From Paludibaculum sp. (GTDB lineage Bacteria > Acidobacteriota > Terriglobia > Bryobacterales > Bryobacteraceae), in assembly GCA_029973955.1 (NCBI GenBank), contig JARKQJ010000065.1, positions 1 through 64,000 on the forward strand: DNA of 64,000 bases, written 5' to 3'. The translations under genes and the position numbers were made by a program. The notes below the pieces were generated by a model. That model saw only the letters and a list, made by a program, of their open reading frames with translations, was not told the DNA's origin and did not search any database. Within the stretch, counting starts at the first letter, position 1, and each line of letters opens with the position of its first letter. Shown here one piece after another: positions 49,453 through 58,673 of this stretch.

Positions 49453-50061
49453 TTAGACGCGGAAGAGGGTGAAGAGGCGATAGGCGCCGGCGAAGCTGGC
49501 TTCGGACATCCAGCGGCCGAGGCTGGTGGAGTACATGAGGACGAGCAGCAGGATGAAGCCGAAGCGGCTGATCTCGATATAGGCGCTCCAGGGGATGCGG
49601 GCGGCGATCAGAAATTTGGAGCCGTCGAGGGGCGGGATGGGGACGAGATTGAAGAGCGCGAGGAAGAGGCTGATGTAGGCGGCGCGGAAGAGGATTTCGG
49701 TGCCCCCGCCCCAGACGTAGGAGACGAGGGCGAGCAGGGCGGCGAAGACGATGTTGCTGGCGGGTCCGGCCAGGGCGACGGCAAGGAGGCCGTTGGGGCC
49801 GCCGCGAAGCTTGGAGGGATTGGTGTTGACGGCACGGCCCCAGCCGAAGAAGACGCCGCCGAACAGGGAGGAGACGAGGGGGATAAAGACGGTGCCCATC
49901 CAATCGACGTGGGCGAGGGGGTTGAGGGTGACGCGGCCTTCGAGGCGAGGGGTGTCGTCACCGAGGCGGTCCGCCACGAAGGCGTGAGCGAACTCGTGCG
50001 GGGTGGTCAGGAGCCAGAAGATCAGAACGTCGAGGAGGGCCCTCGCGAAGTCAATGTGCAT
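49453..50061 (-). CDS. M50-type site-2 protease-like integral membrane peptidase
   Basis: 202 residues. HEFAH (HExxH zinc motif, about residues 23-27) lies in a TM region, and NLVPIPPLDGSKFLIAARIP supplies the third zinc ligand (NPDG-type). ATG 50061 chosen over the frame start 50121. No PDZ domain. M50 proteases cleave membrane-anchored regulators; a partner, for example an anti-sigma factor, cannot be named. Confidence 0.88.
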   Translation of the reverse strand: MHIDFARALLDVLIFWLLTTPHEFAHAFVADRLGDDTPRLEGRVTLNPLAHVDWMGTVFIPLVSSLFGGVFFGWGRAVNTNPSKLRGGPNGLLAVALAGPASNIVFAALLALVSYVWGGGTEILFRAAYISLFLALFNLVPIPPLDGSKFLIAARIPWSAYIEISRFGFILLLVLMYSTSLGRWMSEASFAGAYRLFTLFRV

Positions 50062-50182
50062 CAAGTGTCCTTGTGGGCCGCCGGGAGCGATGTCAGCCCG
50101 GCAGCAGGGAACGCCGGGCACGGAGACCGCGCGGCGTATCTTTCCATGCTACACTCCGCGCTTTGGGGAGCGTTGGGAGTCC

Positions 50183-50974
50183 ATGAAGAACCTATTTGCG
50201 CGGACAGAGATGGCCGAGGGCTACGCGACGGCGCGGCCGGCGGTGCACGGACTGATTCTGGAACAGGCGTGGAGGGCGCTGGAGTGGAGACGGCGGCCGG
50301 GATGGGCGCTGGATGTGGGCTGCGGGTCGGGGCTTTCGACGAAAGCGCTGCTGGGGTGGTGCGAGCATTGCGTGGGGGTGGAGCCGGCGGTGGAGATGCT
50401 GCGGCTGGCGCGCCGAGTGGCGGCGCCGGCGGACTTCGCAACCGGGAGCGCGGAATGCCTGCCTCTGCGCGAGGAGAGCATGGCAGTGATCACGGCCGCT
50501 GGTTCTCTGAATTACTGCGATGCGGAGCGGGCATTTCCAGAGATGCTGCGGGTGCTGGCGGAGGACGGGACGCTGGTGGTGTACGATTTTTCGCCGGGCC
50601 GGAGGATGCGCGGGACAGATCGGCTGGAGCAGTGGTTTGAGGAGTTTCAGCGGCGGTATCCTCCGCCGCCGTATCGCGGGCTGCACCTGGATCCGGAGCG
50701 CCTGGCGGAACTGGCGGCAGGGTTTGCCCGGGGCCCATTTGCGAGTTTTGAGGACAGCCTTCCGCTGGATGCGGAGTTCTACGGGCGCTACATGATGACG
50801 GAGACGAACGTGGCGCATGCGGCCAGCCTGGGCGCCGACCAGAGCGAGATCCGGGCGTGGGTGGAGAAGACGCTGCGGCCGGTGTTTGACGGCCGGCCGC
50901 AGGAGGTGGTGTTCGAAGGCTATTGGGCGGCGTTCTACAAGCCGAGTTCGCGGAGCACGCGGTTGGCTTTGTAG
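50183..50974 (+). CDS. Class I SAM-dependent methyltransferase
   Basis: 263 residues. Motif I ALDVGCGSGLSTKAL, motif II/III AECLPLREESMAVITAAGSLNY, and GTLVVYDFSPGRRM fit the class I fold. GGGAG precedes ATG 50183. The 3' end overlaps the convergent S46 peptidase gene by 40 bp. Substrate unknown. Confidence 0.87.
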   Translation: MKNLFARTEMAEGYATARPAVHGLILEQAWRALEWRRRPGWALDVGCGSGLSTKALLGWCEHCVGVEPAVEMLRLARRVAAPADFATGSAECLPLREESMAVITAAGSLNYCDAERAFPEMLRVLAEDGTLVVYDFSPGRRMRGTDRLEQWFEEFQRRYPPPPYRGLHLDPERLAELAAGFARGPFASFEDSLPLDAEFYGRYMMTETNVAHAASLGADQSEIRAWVEKTLRPVFDGRPQEVVFEGYWAAFYKPSSRSTRLAL

Positions 50975-52974
50975 ACTTTGCCGAGGGCTTCGGCGATGCC
51001 CTGGCTGGCGACGTGAACGGAGCGTTCATTGGCCATGCCGTAGATGAAGCGGTTGTGCATGGCTTCGTAGTTGGAATCGAAGACGATGCCGATGACTTCG
51101 CCGCGAGTGTTGACGGTGGGGCTGCCGGAGTTGCCGCCGATGATGTCGGCGGTGGTGACGAAGTTGAAGGGGGTGGCGAGTTTGAGGGCGGGCCTGGAGT
51201 CGAGCCAGCGCTGGGGGAGCTTGAAGGGTTCTTCGCCGGTGGCGTGACGGTACATGCCGGCGAAGTCGACCATGGAGGGCACGGGCTCATTGTGAGCGTC
51301 GCGGTAGTTCTTAACGGCGCCGAAGGAGAGGCGGAGGGTGCCTGTGGCGTCGGGGTAGGCGGAGGCTCCGTAGAGGGCGAAGCGGGCGCGGGCGATGCGG
51401 GAGGCGGCGGCGCGTTCGACGGCGTCGAGGCGATCGTCGTACTGCTTGCGGATGGCGCGGGCGGCGGGGTCCATGAGCCGGACGAGTTGGATCATGCCGT
51501 CCTGGGAGGCGGCGAGGGCGGCGGGGTCGCCGGCAAGGCGCTTCCGCTCAGCGACGTCGGCGAGTTTGCTGGAGTTGACGTAGGCCGCGGCGGCTTCAGC
51601 GGCGGTGCGGCCGGCGAGAATCTGCTTGACGAGGGGGTGATCCGCGCTGAGTTCGGCGGAGATCATCTCGAAGTACTTCTGGAGCATGAGGGCTTCGAGG
51701 GCCGGCGTGATGGGGGCGGAGGAGAAGAGACGGAGTTGGAGCGAGGGTAGCGCGGCGTCACTGAATTCGCGGAGGCGCTGATCGTTGGGCTTGGCCTTCT
51801 CCTCGGAGAGGCGGACAAGATTGCGGGCGATGGTGAAGAGATCACAGAGCACCGCACCGGATTCGAGCAGGTACTCGCTGGACTGACTGCGCCAGGCGGA
51901 GTAGGCGCCGCCGATCTCGTCGAACGCAGCACCTACTTCCTGGGCGGCCCGCGGGTTCGCCCCGATGGCCGCGCGGAGCTTGTCTTCGAGCTGCTTCTTT
52001 TCGGCGAAGAAGGAGGGGTTGTTGAGGCCCTTGAACTCGCCGTCGCGCACCTTGAAGGAGTTCTCGGCGCCGAAGAGCTTGTCGCGGGAGAGGCGCTTGT
52101 TTTCAGGGCTGACCTCACCGTACTGCTTGAGCGAACGAATGATGGAGCTGAGCATGCGCAGGTTGCGGGGATAGGAGACGTCGCGCATGTAAGCGAACTG
52201 GGCGAGGGTGATGAAGCGGTCAGTGGAGCCGGGGTGGCCGGAGATGAGAGCAAGCTCGCCATCCTTCACGCCGGTCTTGGACCACGCGAGGTGGTGGGGG
52301 GTGGCCGCGGGCTTGTCGTTTTCGTAGGCGCGGAGGAAGGTGATATCGAGGTCGTAGCGCGGGTAGGTGAAATTGTCGGGATCGCCGCCGAAGAAGGCGA
52401 TGGCTTCCTCGGGTGCGAAGACGAGGCGGACGTCGGTGTACTTCTTGTAGCGGTAGAGGTGATAGAGGGCGCCGGAGTAGAGGGTGACGACGTTGCAGGC
52501 GCCGCCGTTGACGGCGACGCACTCCTTCTCCATCGCGGACATGGCGGCGCGGCGCTGCTGGGCAGCGTCGGCGGAGTCCGGCCTGGCGGTAGCCGCGGCG
52601 TTGATTCTGGAGGTGACATCGGAGATCTCGAGCAGGACCTGGACTTCGAGGCCGGGGCACTTCAGCTCGGCATCGGGCGCGGCGGCGTAGAAGCCGTCGC
52701 GCATATAGTTGTGCTCCTTGGAACTGACGTTCTGGATGCAGCGCGAAGCCACGTGATGATTGGTAAAGATGAGGCCCTGCGGGGAGACGAAGGAGCCGGA
52801 GCCGCCGCCGAAGCGGACGGAGGAGAGGCGCAGGTGGTCGAGGAGGTCCTGCGTGGGCGTGAACTGAAAGCGGCTGGCGAGCTGGTCTTTGGGGACGGCG
52901 TTGAACAGCCACATGCCCTCATCGGCGAGGAGGGCGGCGGGCAGGAGGAGGGCGAGGAGGATCGATCTCTTCAT
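50935..52974 (-). CDS. Secreted S46-family dipeptidyl-peptidase (DPP7/DPP11-like)
   Basis: 679 residues. Signal peptide MKRSILLALLLPAALLADEG. N-terminal EGMWLFNAVP-type motif, His in IFTNHHVASRC (about 73) and Ser in IGGNSGSPTVNTRGEVIGIVFD (about 615). S46 peptidases release dipeptides from the N-terminus of oligopeptides. ATG 52974 selected (the frame opens at 53244). Divergent from the CDF gene. Confidence 0.92.
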   Translation of the reverse strand: MKRSILLALLLPAALLADEGMWLFNAVPKDQLASRFQFTPTQDLLDHLRLSSVRFGGGSGSFVSPQGLIFTNHHVASRCIQNVSSKEHNYMRDGFYAAAPDAELKCPGLEVQVLLEISDVTSRINAAATARPDSADAAQQRRAAMSAMEKECVAVNGGACNVVTLYSGALYHLYRYKKYTDVRLVFAPEEAIAFFGGDPDNFTYPRYDLDITFLRAYENDKPAATPHHLAWSKTGVKDGELALISGHPGSTDRFITLAQFAYMRDVSYPRNLRMLSSIIRSLKQYGEVSPENKRLSRDKLFGAENSFKVRDGEFKGLNNPSFFAEKKQLEDKLRAAIGANPRAAQEVGAAFDEIGGAYSAWRSQSSEYLLESGAVLCDLFTIARNLVRLSEEKAKPNDQRLREFSDAALPSLQLRLFSSAPITPALEALMLQKYFEMISAELSADHPLVKQILAGRTAAEAAAAYVNSSKLADVAERKRLAGDPAALAASQDGMIQLVRLMDPAARAIRKQYDDRLDAVERAAASRIARARFALYGASAYPDATGTLRLSFGAVKNYRDAHNEPVPSMVDFAGMYRHATGEEPFKLPQRWLDSRPALKLATPFNFVTTADIIGGNSGSPTVNTRGEVIGIVFDSNYEAMHNRFIYGMANERSVHVASQGIAEALGKVYKANRVLRELGL

Positions 52975-53040
52975 GAGTTTACCTATTCGTACTTTAGGAT
53001 ACCGATCTCCAGAACGCGAGGTGCAGGAGAATGGAAAGTG

Positions 53041-53649
53041 ATGACAGACCGGCAAACGGCGGTGCGGCGCGGGCTGAGGCTGGAGTACCTGACACTGGGC
53101 TACAACGTAGTGGAGGCAGTGGTGTCGATGGTGAGCGGCGTTCTGGCCGGCAGCATCGCGCTGGTGGGTTTTGGCGTAGATGCCGTGATCGAGAGCATCT
53201 CCGGGTCTGTGATGCTGTGGCGGCTGAAGTCGGACGACCATCACAAGCGCGAGGAGTTCGAGCAGAGAGCACTGAAGCTGATTGGAGTGTCGTTTCTGGT
53301 GCTGGCGGCTTACGTGGGTTATGAGGCGGTGGAGAAACTGTGGACGCGGGAGGCGCCGGAGCGGTCGATTCCGGGAATTGGGATTGCGTGCTGTTCGCTG
53401 GCGATCATGCCCGTGCTGGCGCGGACGAAGCGGGGGGTGGGGCGGGAGATTCAGAGCGCGGCGATGGTGGCGGATTCGCGGCAGACGGAGCTGTGCAGCT
53501 GGTTGTCAGCGATTCTGCTGGGAGGGCTGCTGCTGAATGCAGCGATGGGATGGTGGTGGGCCGATCCGGTGGCAGGGCTATTGATGACACCGATCATCGC
53601 GCGGGAGGGGATTTCCGCGTTGAAGGGCGAAGGCTGCCACTGCCATTGA
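53041..53649 (+). CDS. Cation diffusion facilitator-like transporter, short form
   Basis: 202 residues, about five or six TM helices. Signature GFGVDAVIESISGSVMLWRL and MVADSRQTELCSWLSAILLGG, including the metal-site Asp residues, suggests the CDF fold. The cytoplasmic C-terminal domain of classical CDF proteins is absent. The C-terminus is a His/Cys-rich tail (GCHCH). Metal exporter for zinc, cadmium or iron is likely; which metal is unknown. Stop 3 bp before the convergent hypothetical gene. Confidence 0.78.
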   Translation: MTDRQTAVRRGLRLEYLTLGYNVVEAVVSMVSGVLAGSIALVGFGVDAVIESISGSVMLWRLKSDDHHKREEFEQRALKLIGVSFLVLAAYVGYEAVEKLWTREAPERSIPGIGIACCSLAIMPVLARTKRGVGREIQSAAMVADSRQTELCSWLSAILLGGLLLNAAMGWWWADPVAGLLMTPIIAREGISALKGEGCHCH

Positions 53650-53652
53650 AGG

Positions 53653-54747
53653 TCAGTTCTTCTTTTTCGCGGGCTCAGGCTTGGGCGGCTCCGGCGTGAT
53701 GGAGGGCGGGGTGGTCTTGGACTCCGGCTTCTTACCGTCTTCGGATTCGGGGTAGACGATATCGCTTTCGACCTGGAGAATCTGGGATTCAACCTGGAAC
53801 TTGCGGTAGTTGCGGAAGTCGATTTCGTTGCGGACGCAATCGAAGCTGCCGCGGACGCAGGCGAGGTTCTCGCTCTTGACGGGCAGGAGGACGCGCTGGC
53901 CGGAGATGGTGACCCAGCCGTAATCGACCGTAGTTTCGACGGTATCGATTTCATAGTCTGACGGGAGCTGGCGGGTGCGCATCTCGATGCGCAGAACGCG
54001 GGCGGATTCGGGATCGATCCAGATGGAGCCCCGGTAGGCGGGCTGGACAGGGCGTCCGAAGCGGACGGTCCAGCGCGAGGTGGGCTGCGAGACGGAATAG
54101 TCGTAGACCTTGGCGCGGATGCCGACAGCGGTGGATTCGCCGCGCGGGGTGAACTGGGCGTTGGTATTGGAGGCGAAGAGGTTGGCGAGGATGGTGCCGA
54201 ATTCGCCGGAGGACCAGGTACCGGAATCTTCGGGCGTGCCCTTCTTGATGGGCTTGTTGTTGATGCGGATGTTGCGGTAGTCCTCGTGGCCGCCGACATA
54301 GGTGAGCTCGACCTGAACTCTATCTTTGAGTTTCCAATCGGGCTTGAGCGTCTTGCTGAACCAGCGCATGACGTACTCGTCGCAGATGAAGTTGGGGAGA
54401 CCGGAGTCGAACTCGTAGGCCGCGGCGCGGGCGCGTCCGATGAGGGTCTGTTCGGGTTTGGGCGGCGGAGCATTGGGAGGCTGGACGACCTTTTCGGTGC
54501 GGCCCTGCTCGTCCACGGTGATTTCGGTACCGACCTGGGGCGGGAGGCGCTGCTCGACTGGGATGGCGGGCACCTCTTCGCGCTTCTGCGCAGGACCGCC
54601 GCGGCGCAGGACAGGGCGGCCGGGGTCTTCACTGGGGGTTTGGGGGGCGGGAGTCTGTGGCGCGGGTGTCTGGGGCTGAGCCGGGGTTTGAGCTGCCAGG
54701 CCGAGGGGCAGGGCGTACAGACACACAAGGACCAACCACTGTTTCAT
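53653..54747 (-). CDS. Secreted hypothetical protein, Pro/Gln-rich N-terminus
   Basis: 364 residues. Signal peptide MKQWLVLVCLYALPLGLAAQ followed by a Pro/Gln/Thr linker, and a C-terminal beta-rich domain (for example YRGSIWIDPESARVLRIEMR, TVDYGWVTISGQRVLLP), similar in pattern to periplasmic lipoprotein-sorting-like folds. No motif identifies a function. Such proteins are repeatedly found in acidobacterial genomes (recall). Confidence 0.7.
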   Translation of the reverse strand: MKQWLVLVCLYALPLGLAAQTPAQPQTPAPQTPAPQTPSEDPGRPVLRRGGPAQKREEVPAIPVEQRLPPQVGTEITVDEQGRTEKVVQPPNAPPPKPEQTLIGRARAAAYEFDSGLPNFICDEYVMRWFSKTLKPDWKLKDRVQVELTYVGGHEDYRNIRINNKPIKKGTPEDSGTWSSGEFGTILANLFASNTNAQFTPRGESTAVGIRAKVYDYSVSQPTSRWTVRFGRPVQPAYRGSIWIDPESARVLRIEMRTRQLPSDYEIDTVETTVDYGWVTISGQRVLLPVKSENLACVRGSFDCVRNEIDFRNYRKFQVESQILQVESDIVYPESEDGKKPESKTTPPSITPEPPKPEPAKKKN

Positions 54748-54781
54748 GGCAATCCTTCTGATGCGCCCGGGAGCGGGTTGG

Positions 54782-55609
54782 TTACTTTTGCGGGATGAGG
54801 CCGCGGACCATCATCCAGTCCTTGAGGCGGGCAGGCCAGGAGGAGAGGACGGGGTCCTTCTGGGCGAGACCGACACCGTGGGGGCCGTTCTGGTAGATGT
54901 GCAACTCGGCATCGACGCCGGCGCTGCGGAGGGCCATGTAATAGAGCACGCTGTTTTCAGGCGGGACGCCGGTATCGCCCGAGGTGTGGAAGAGGAAGGT
55001 GGGCGGTGTGCGGCTGGTGACCTGGAGTTCGCTGGAGAGGTACCAGACGAGGGATGGATCCGGCGGATCACCGAGGAGATTGCGCATGGAGCCGCTATGG
55101 GTGTAGCGGGTAGTGAACGAGATGACGGGGTAGACGAGGATGGCGAAGTCGGGGCGCTCGCCTTCCTGGAAGTGGGTGGAGAGGGTGGAGGCGAGATGGC
55201 CGCCGGCGGAGAAGCCCATGACGCCGATCTTCGCGGGATCGACCTTCCATTCGGCGGCGCGGGTGCGGATGATGGAGATGGCGCGGCGGGCGTCGTTGAG
55301 TTCGATGGGGTGATGGTATTTGGGGCCGAGGCGGTATTTGAGGACGAAGGCGGAGACGCCGAAGGAGTTGAACCACTCGCCGATCTGCTTGCCTTCGTGA
55401 TCCATGGCGAGTCCGCCGTAACCGCCGCCGGGGCAGACGAGTACGGCGGCGCCGTTGGGATTGGAGGCGAGGTAGAAGGTGAGGGCGGGCTTGTCGGCGT
55501 CCGAATCACCGAGCGCGCCGGGGGCGCCTTCGGGCCAGAGCAGTTCGGTAGTGGGCGATTGGGCGAAAGCCAGCGAGCAGGCGAGGAGGGCGAAGATGGC
55601 GACGCGCAT
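54782..55609 (-). CDS. Secreted alpha/beta hydrolase (BD-FAE/acetyl esterase-like)
   Basis: 275 residues. Signal peptide MRVAIFALLACSLAFAQ. Oxyanion motif CPGGGYGGLAMDHEG, nucleophile in GVMGFSAGGHLAS (Ser about 133), Asp/His in TSGDTGVPPENSV and NGPHGVG. Fits the polysaccharide de-acetylating/carboxylesterase branch of alpha/beta hydrolases. Confidence 0.9.
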   Translation of the reverse strand: MRVAIFALLACSLAFAQSPTTELLWPEGAPGALGDSDADKPALTFYLASNPNGAAVLVCPGGGYGGLAMDHEGKQIGEWFNSFGVSAFVLKYRLGPKYHHPIELNDARRAISIIRTRAAEWKVDPAKIGVMGFSAGGHLASTLSTHFQEGERPDFAILVYPVISFTTRYTHSGSMRNLLGDPPDPSLVWYLSSELQVTSRTPPTFLFHTSGDTGVPPENSVLYYMALRSAGVDAELHIYQNGPHGVGLAQKDPVLSSWPARLKDWMMVRGLIPQK

Positions 55610-55621
55610 GGATCTACTTTC

Positions 55622-56566
55622 TCAAATCGTGAAGTCTTCCTGGGCCCCCGATTCCCGGGCGGGCGGCTCCGGAGCAACAGGGACGAAGACGGAGACTGCG
55701 TCCGGCTGGGATGAGGCCGGGCAGAGGATGGCGTGGAGTTCCGCCGCGGCGCCCCAACTCGTCATCCGGATGAGGATCCGAAGGAAGATGTAGAGTTGCT
55801 GGGCGATGAACAGGAGGATCAGGATGCCGAGCGCACTCGTGGCCGTGAGATAGAGGAACGTGGCCGCAGCGAAGAGCAATGCCAGCGCGAACCAGACGGG
55901 GAAGATGACCAGCGGACGGGTGATGACCAGCCGCAGCGAGGCGACGAAGGCGTGCAGGCTCTTGCGGGAATCGGTGACGACCAGGCGGACCTTGGCAAGG
56001 TCGGCGGCAGTGGCGATGAGACCGGCGAGGAGGAGCAGAAAGAACTGCAGGGCCCGATTGGCATATAGCACCGGCTGCTCCACAAGGCCGGATTCATAGT
56101 GCTTCGTGATGGCGCGCGCAAGGCCGGAGCGAAGAGCGATCAGCAGCAGGTAGGGGATGAGGAAGTACAGCGACAGGCGGAGAAAGCGCCAGAAGTGGCG
56201 GCCGCAGCCTTCCCAGAACTCGCCGGGCGAGTAAGGTGATTCGTGATGGACCAGGAGCTTGACGCAGCCACCGGCAAGAAACGTGGCGCCAGTGAGCGCG
56301 AGCAGTGCTGAGAAGAGGATGGCAATAACGGCTGGGCTGCCGGCCTCACCGGCGGTGGAGATGAGCTCAGCGACGGCAGCGAGATCGAACTGCTTCATCA
56401 GTTCCACGCCATAGGCGGAGTGGGAGACCTGGGGGATGACGATGCCCAACAGAGGCAGCGCGGCCAGAGCCGCGCAGAGCGTGTGAAAGAACCAATAGAG
56501 AACGACCATGCGCTTGCGGACGGCGGCGCGTCGGAAAGCGGAGGCGAGGATCTGGGTGGTCTGCAT
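55622..56566 (-). CDS. Polytopic membrane protein of unknown function
   Basis: 314 residues from ATG 56566 (GAGGAGA ribosome site; the frame opens at 56677). About six hydrophobic segments (for example VLYWFFHTLCAALAALPLLGI, LRLSLYFLIPYLLLIALRSG, LGILILLFIAQQLYIFLRIL). No family recognised. It follows the M1 aminopeptidase gene with 11 bp spacing, so co-transcription is likely. Confidence 0.75.
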   Translation of the reverse strand: MQTTQILASAFRRAAVRKRMVVLYWFFHTLCAALAALPLLGIVIPQVSHSAYGVELMKQFDLAAVAELISTAGEAGSPAVIAILFSALLALTGATFLAGGCVKLLVHHESPYSPGEFWEGCGRHFWRFLRLSLYFLIPYLLLIALRSGLARAITKHYESGLVEQPVLYANRALQFFLLLLAGLIATAADLAKVRLVVTDSRKSLHAFVASLRLVITRPLVIFPVWFALALLFAAATFLYLTATSALGILILLFIAQQLYIFLRILIRMTSWGAAAELHAILCPASSQPDAVSVFVPVAPEPPARESGAQEDFTI

Positions 56567-56577
56567 GGCGCTTCTCC

Positions 56578-58671
56578 TCAGGCGATAGCGGTCAGGGTGA
56601 GCAACAGGTTCTGGAACCAGAAGAGGAAGGCGCTGCCCCAACTGGCGCTGAGCTGCGAGTTGTAGGCTTTGCGCCAACTGTTATTGGCGTAGCTGAGATC
56701 GAGCTGGTATTTGCGCTGGGGATCGATCACCACGGATTCGACCTCCGCCCGGCGCTGAAACTTGAGCTTTTGCCAGCGGTAGACGCCGTCCCAGGTGGAG
56801 CGGTGCACGAAACCGTCGGTGAAGCGGATTTCGACCTCGACGGGCGCGATGGCGTCGCCGCGGCGCTCCAGCTTCACCGTGGAGGCGTATTCGGGCTTGA
56901 AGTTCCTTTCCTTGTCCAGCTTGCCGTCCGCCTCGTCGGCGGCCTTTCGGGTGACGAGTTTGAGCGCATCCTCAGCGCCGAGGAAGCCGCGCGCCGTGTT
57001 GACGCGATCGCAGACGACGGAGCTGACCGCGTAGTCCAGCTTGCGGCTGCCGAAGACGAACTGATCGAAGAACCAGTCCATATTGCGGCCGGAGACCTCG
57101 TTGACCACCTTTTGGAAATCGCGGCTGGTGGGGTGATGGAAGCGCCAGCGCTGGTGATAGACGCGCATCACGCGATCCATGGTGTCCTTGCCGAGCAGGG
57201 CTTCCAGAGTGCGCAGGGCGACGCCGGTGCGCGAGTATGAGCTGGCCGAGTAGCTGGAGCTGTCGTAATACTCCCAGGCGCTGCGGACCAGGTCATCGCG
57301 CACTGGAGTGATGTTGTGAACCGCGCGATCGGCGATCTCCTGGGTGAGCCTGGGCAGACGCAGGACAGACCAGAGATTGCGGCCCCAGAACATGAGCGGC
57401 AGGGTGGATGGACCGAAGACACGGTCCATGATGGCGCCGGTGGAGTAAGTGTTGAAACCTTCGTCGAGCCAGGACTCTTCGAACTCATTGGAGGCCACGA
57501 GTTGCATCCAGAACTGGTGGCCGAACTCGTGCACGGTGACCATTTCGAGCAGGAGCGAGTCTTCGGGCAAGTGGTACGAGGTTCCGGCGGTGATGAAGGT
57601 GGGATACTCCATGCCGCCCGCACCGCCCGCGCCATAGGGCGGATCGACCACTGTGATGGTCTTGTAGGGGTAGCGCCCATAGGCAAGGCCGAAACCCTTG
57701 AGGGCGGCGCGCAAGGAACGGAAGTGCCGCTCCATCTGCTCACGGTGCTCCGGCTGGACGAGGGCGATCATGCGCACATCCGAAAGGCGGACGTCTGATT
57801 CGGGGATGCCGTGGAGTTTGGCGGCGGCTGCGACCTCGGCGGCAGTGGTTTCGCGATCGGCCTGAAAGAGCCGCTCTTCGCGCAGATAAGTGGGCTGGGC
57901 GGTCCAGGCGAAGTCGGTGACGGAGCGCTGCTCGAAGGTGTAGGTGGTGGTGCCTTTGCCCTTGTCGTCGGCGCGGCGGGTCTGCTCGCCGGTGGCGCCG
58001 ACGACGTAGTTCGTGGGCACGGTGAGATGGACCCGATAGTCGCCGTAGTTGGCGAAGAACTCGGAGTTGGCGTGGAACTGATGGCAGTTCCAGGCGCCGG
58101 CGGTGGAGTAGCGGAATCCGGCAGTTTCCCAAACGCCGATCTTGGGGAACCACTGGCCAACGAGGTGGTGATCGCCGTGGAAGCCGGTGCGGGCGAAGAT
58201 CATGGGGAGCCTGGTAGTGAAGGCGATGTCGAGCTTGAGGGTTTCGCCAGGCTTGGCGGGCTGCGGGAGTGCGACTTCGATGACGGTGCGGTCATCGGCA
58301 TTGTTGTCGTCGGGCTGGATGAAGCGAATGGCGGAGGTTAGATCCGCGCCACCCTGAATACGCATGGAGCGGACCTTGATCCAGCCCCAGTCGTCGCCCT
58401 TGAACTTGTCGCCGCGGAGCTGGCCGCCAGACTCGCGGAAAAAGGTGGACTGCGTGTTGCGAAACGCGTTCATGTAGAGGTGAAAGCGCAGCGTGGGCAC
58501 GGTGTCGGGCGAGTCGTTGAGCCAGGTGAGGGTCTCCTGGCCGGTAATGGTGTGCGTTTTGGCGTCGAGCGCGGCCTGGATGTCGTAGCTGGCAATCGGC
58601 TTGGCGAACGGCGCGGATTGGGCTTGGGCCCCAAGGGCGGCAACGGCGAACAGAGCGGCGATTCGGAGCAT
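56578..58671 (-). CDS. M1-family aminopeptidase (zinc metallopeptidase)
   Basis: 697 residues. Signal peptide MLRIAALFAVAALGAQAQ. Zinc motif VHEFGHQFWMQLVASNEFEESWLDEGFN (HExxH...E, about 381) and a GGMEYP substrate loop (variant of GxMEN). ATG 58671; the longer frame to 58932 is an upstream shadow. Secreted, so involved in extracytoplasmic peptide breakdown. Overlaps nothing; the previous gene ends 3 bp upstream. Confidence 0.92.
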   Translation of the reverse strand: MLRIAALFAVAALGAQAQSAPFAKPIASYDIQAALDAKTHTITGQETLTWLNDSPDTVPTLRFHLYMNAFRNTQSTFFRESGGQLRGDKFKGDDWGWIKVRSMRIQGGADLTSAIRFIQPDDNNADDRTVIEVALPQPAKPGETLKLDIAFTTRLPMIFARTGFHGDHHLVGQWFPKIGVWETAGFRYSTAGAWNCHQFHANSEFFANYGDYRVHLTVPTNYVVGATGEQTRRADDKGKGTTTYTFEQRSVTDFAWTAQPTYLREERLFQADRETTAAEVAAAAKLHGIPESDVRLSDVRMIALVQPEHREQMERHFRSLRAALKGFGLAYGRYPYKTITVVDPPYGAGGAGGMEYPTFITAGTSYHLPEDSLLLEMVTVHEFGHQFWMQLVASNEFEESWLDEGFNTYSTGAIMDRVFGPSTLPLMFWGRNLWSVLRLPRLTQEIADRAVHNITPVRDDLVRSAWEYYDSSSYSASSYSRTGVALRTLEALLGKDTMDRVMRVYHQRWRFHHPTSRDFQKVVNEVSGRNMDWFFDQFVFGSRKLDYAVSSVVCDRVNTARGFLGAEDALKLVTRKAADEADGKLDKERNFKPEYASTVKLERRGDAIAPVEVEIRFTDGFVHRSTWDGVYRWQKLKFQRRAEVESVVIDPQRKYQLDLSYANNSWRKAYNSQLSASWGSAFLFWFQNLLLTLTAIA

Positions 58672-58673
58672 GG

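Noticed and set aside
48055..50640. 861-residue frame antisense to the CocE/NonD and M50 genes
   Set aside because: Shadow frame covering three real genes; composition unlike real proteins here.
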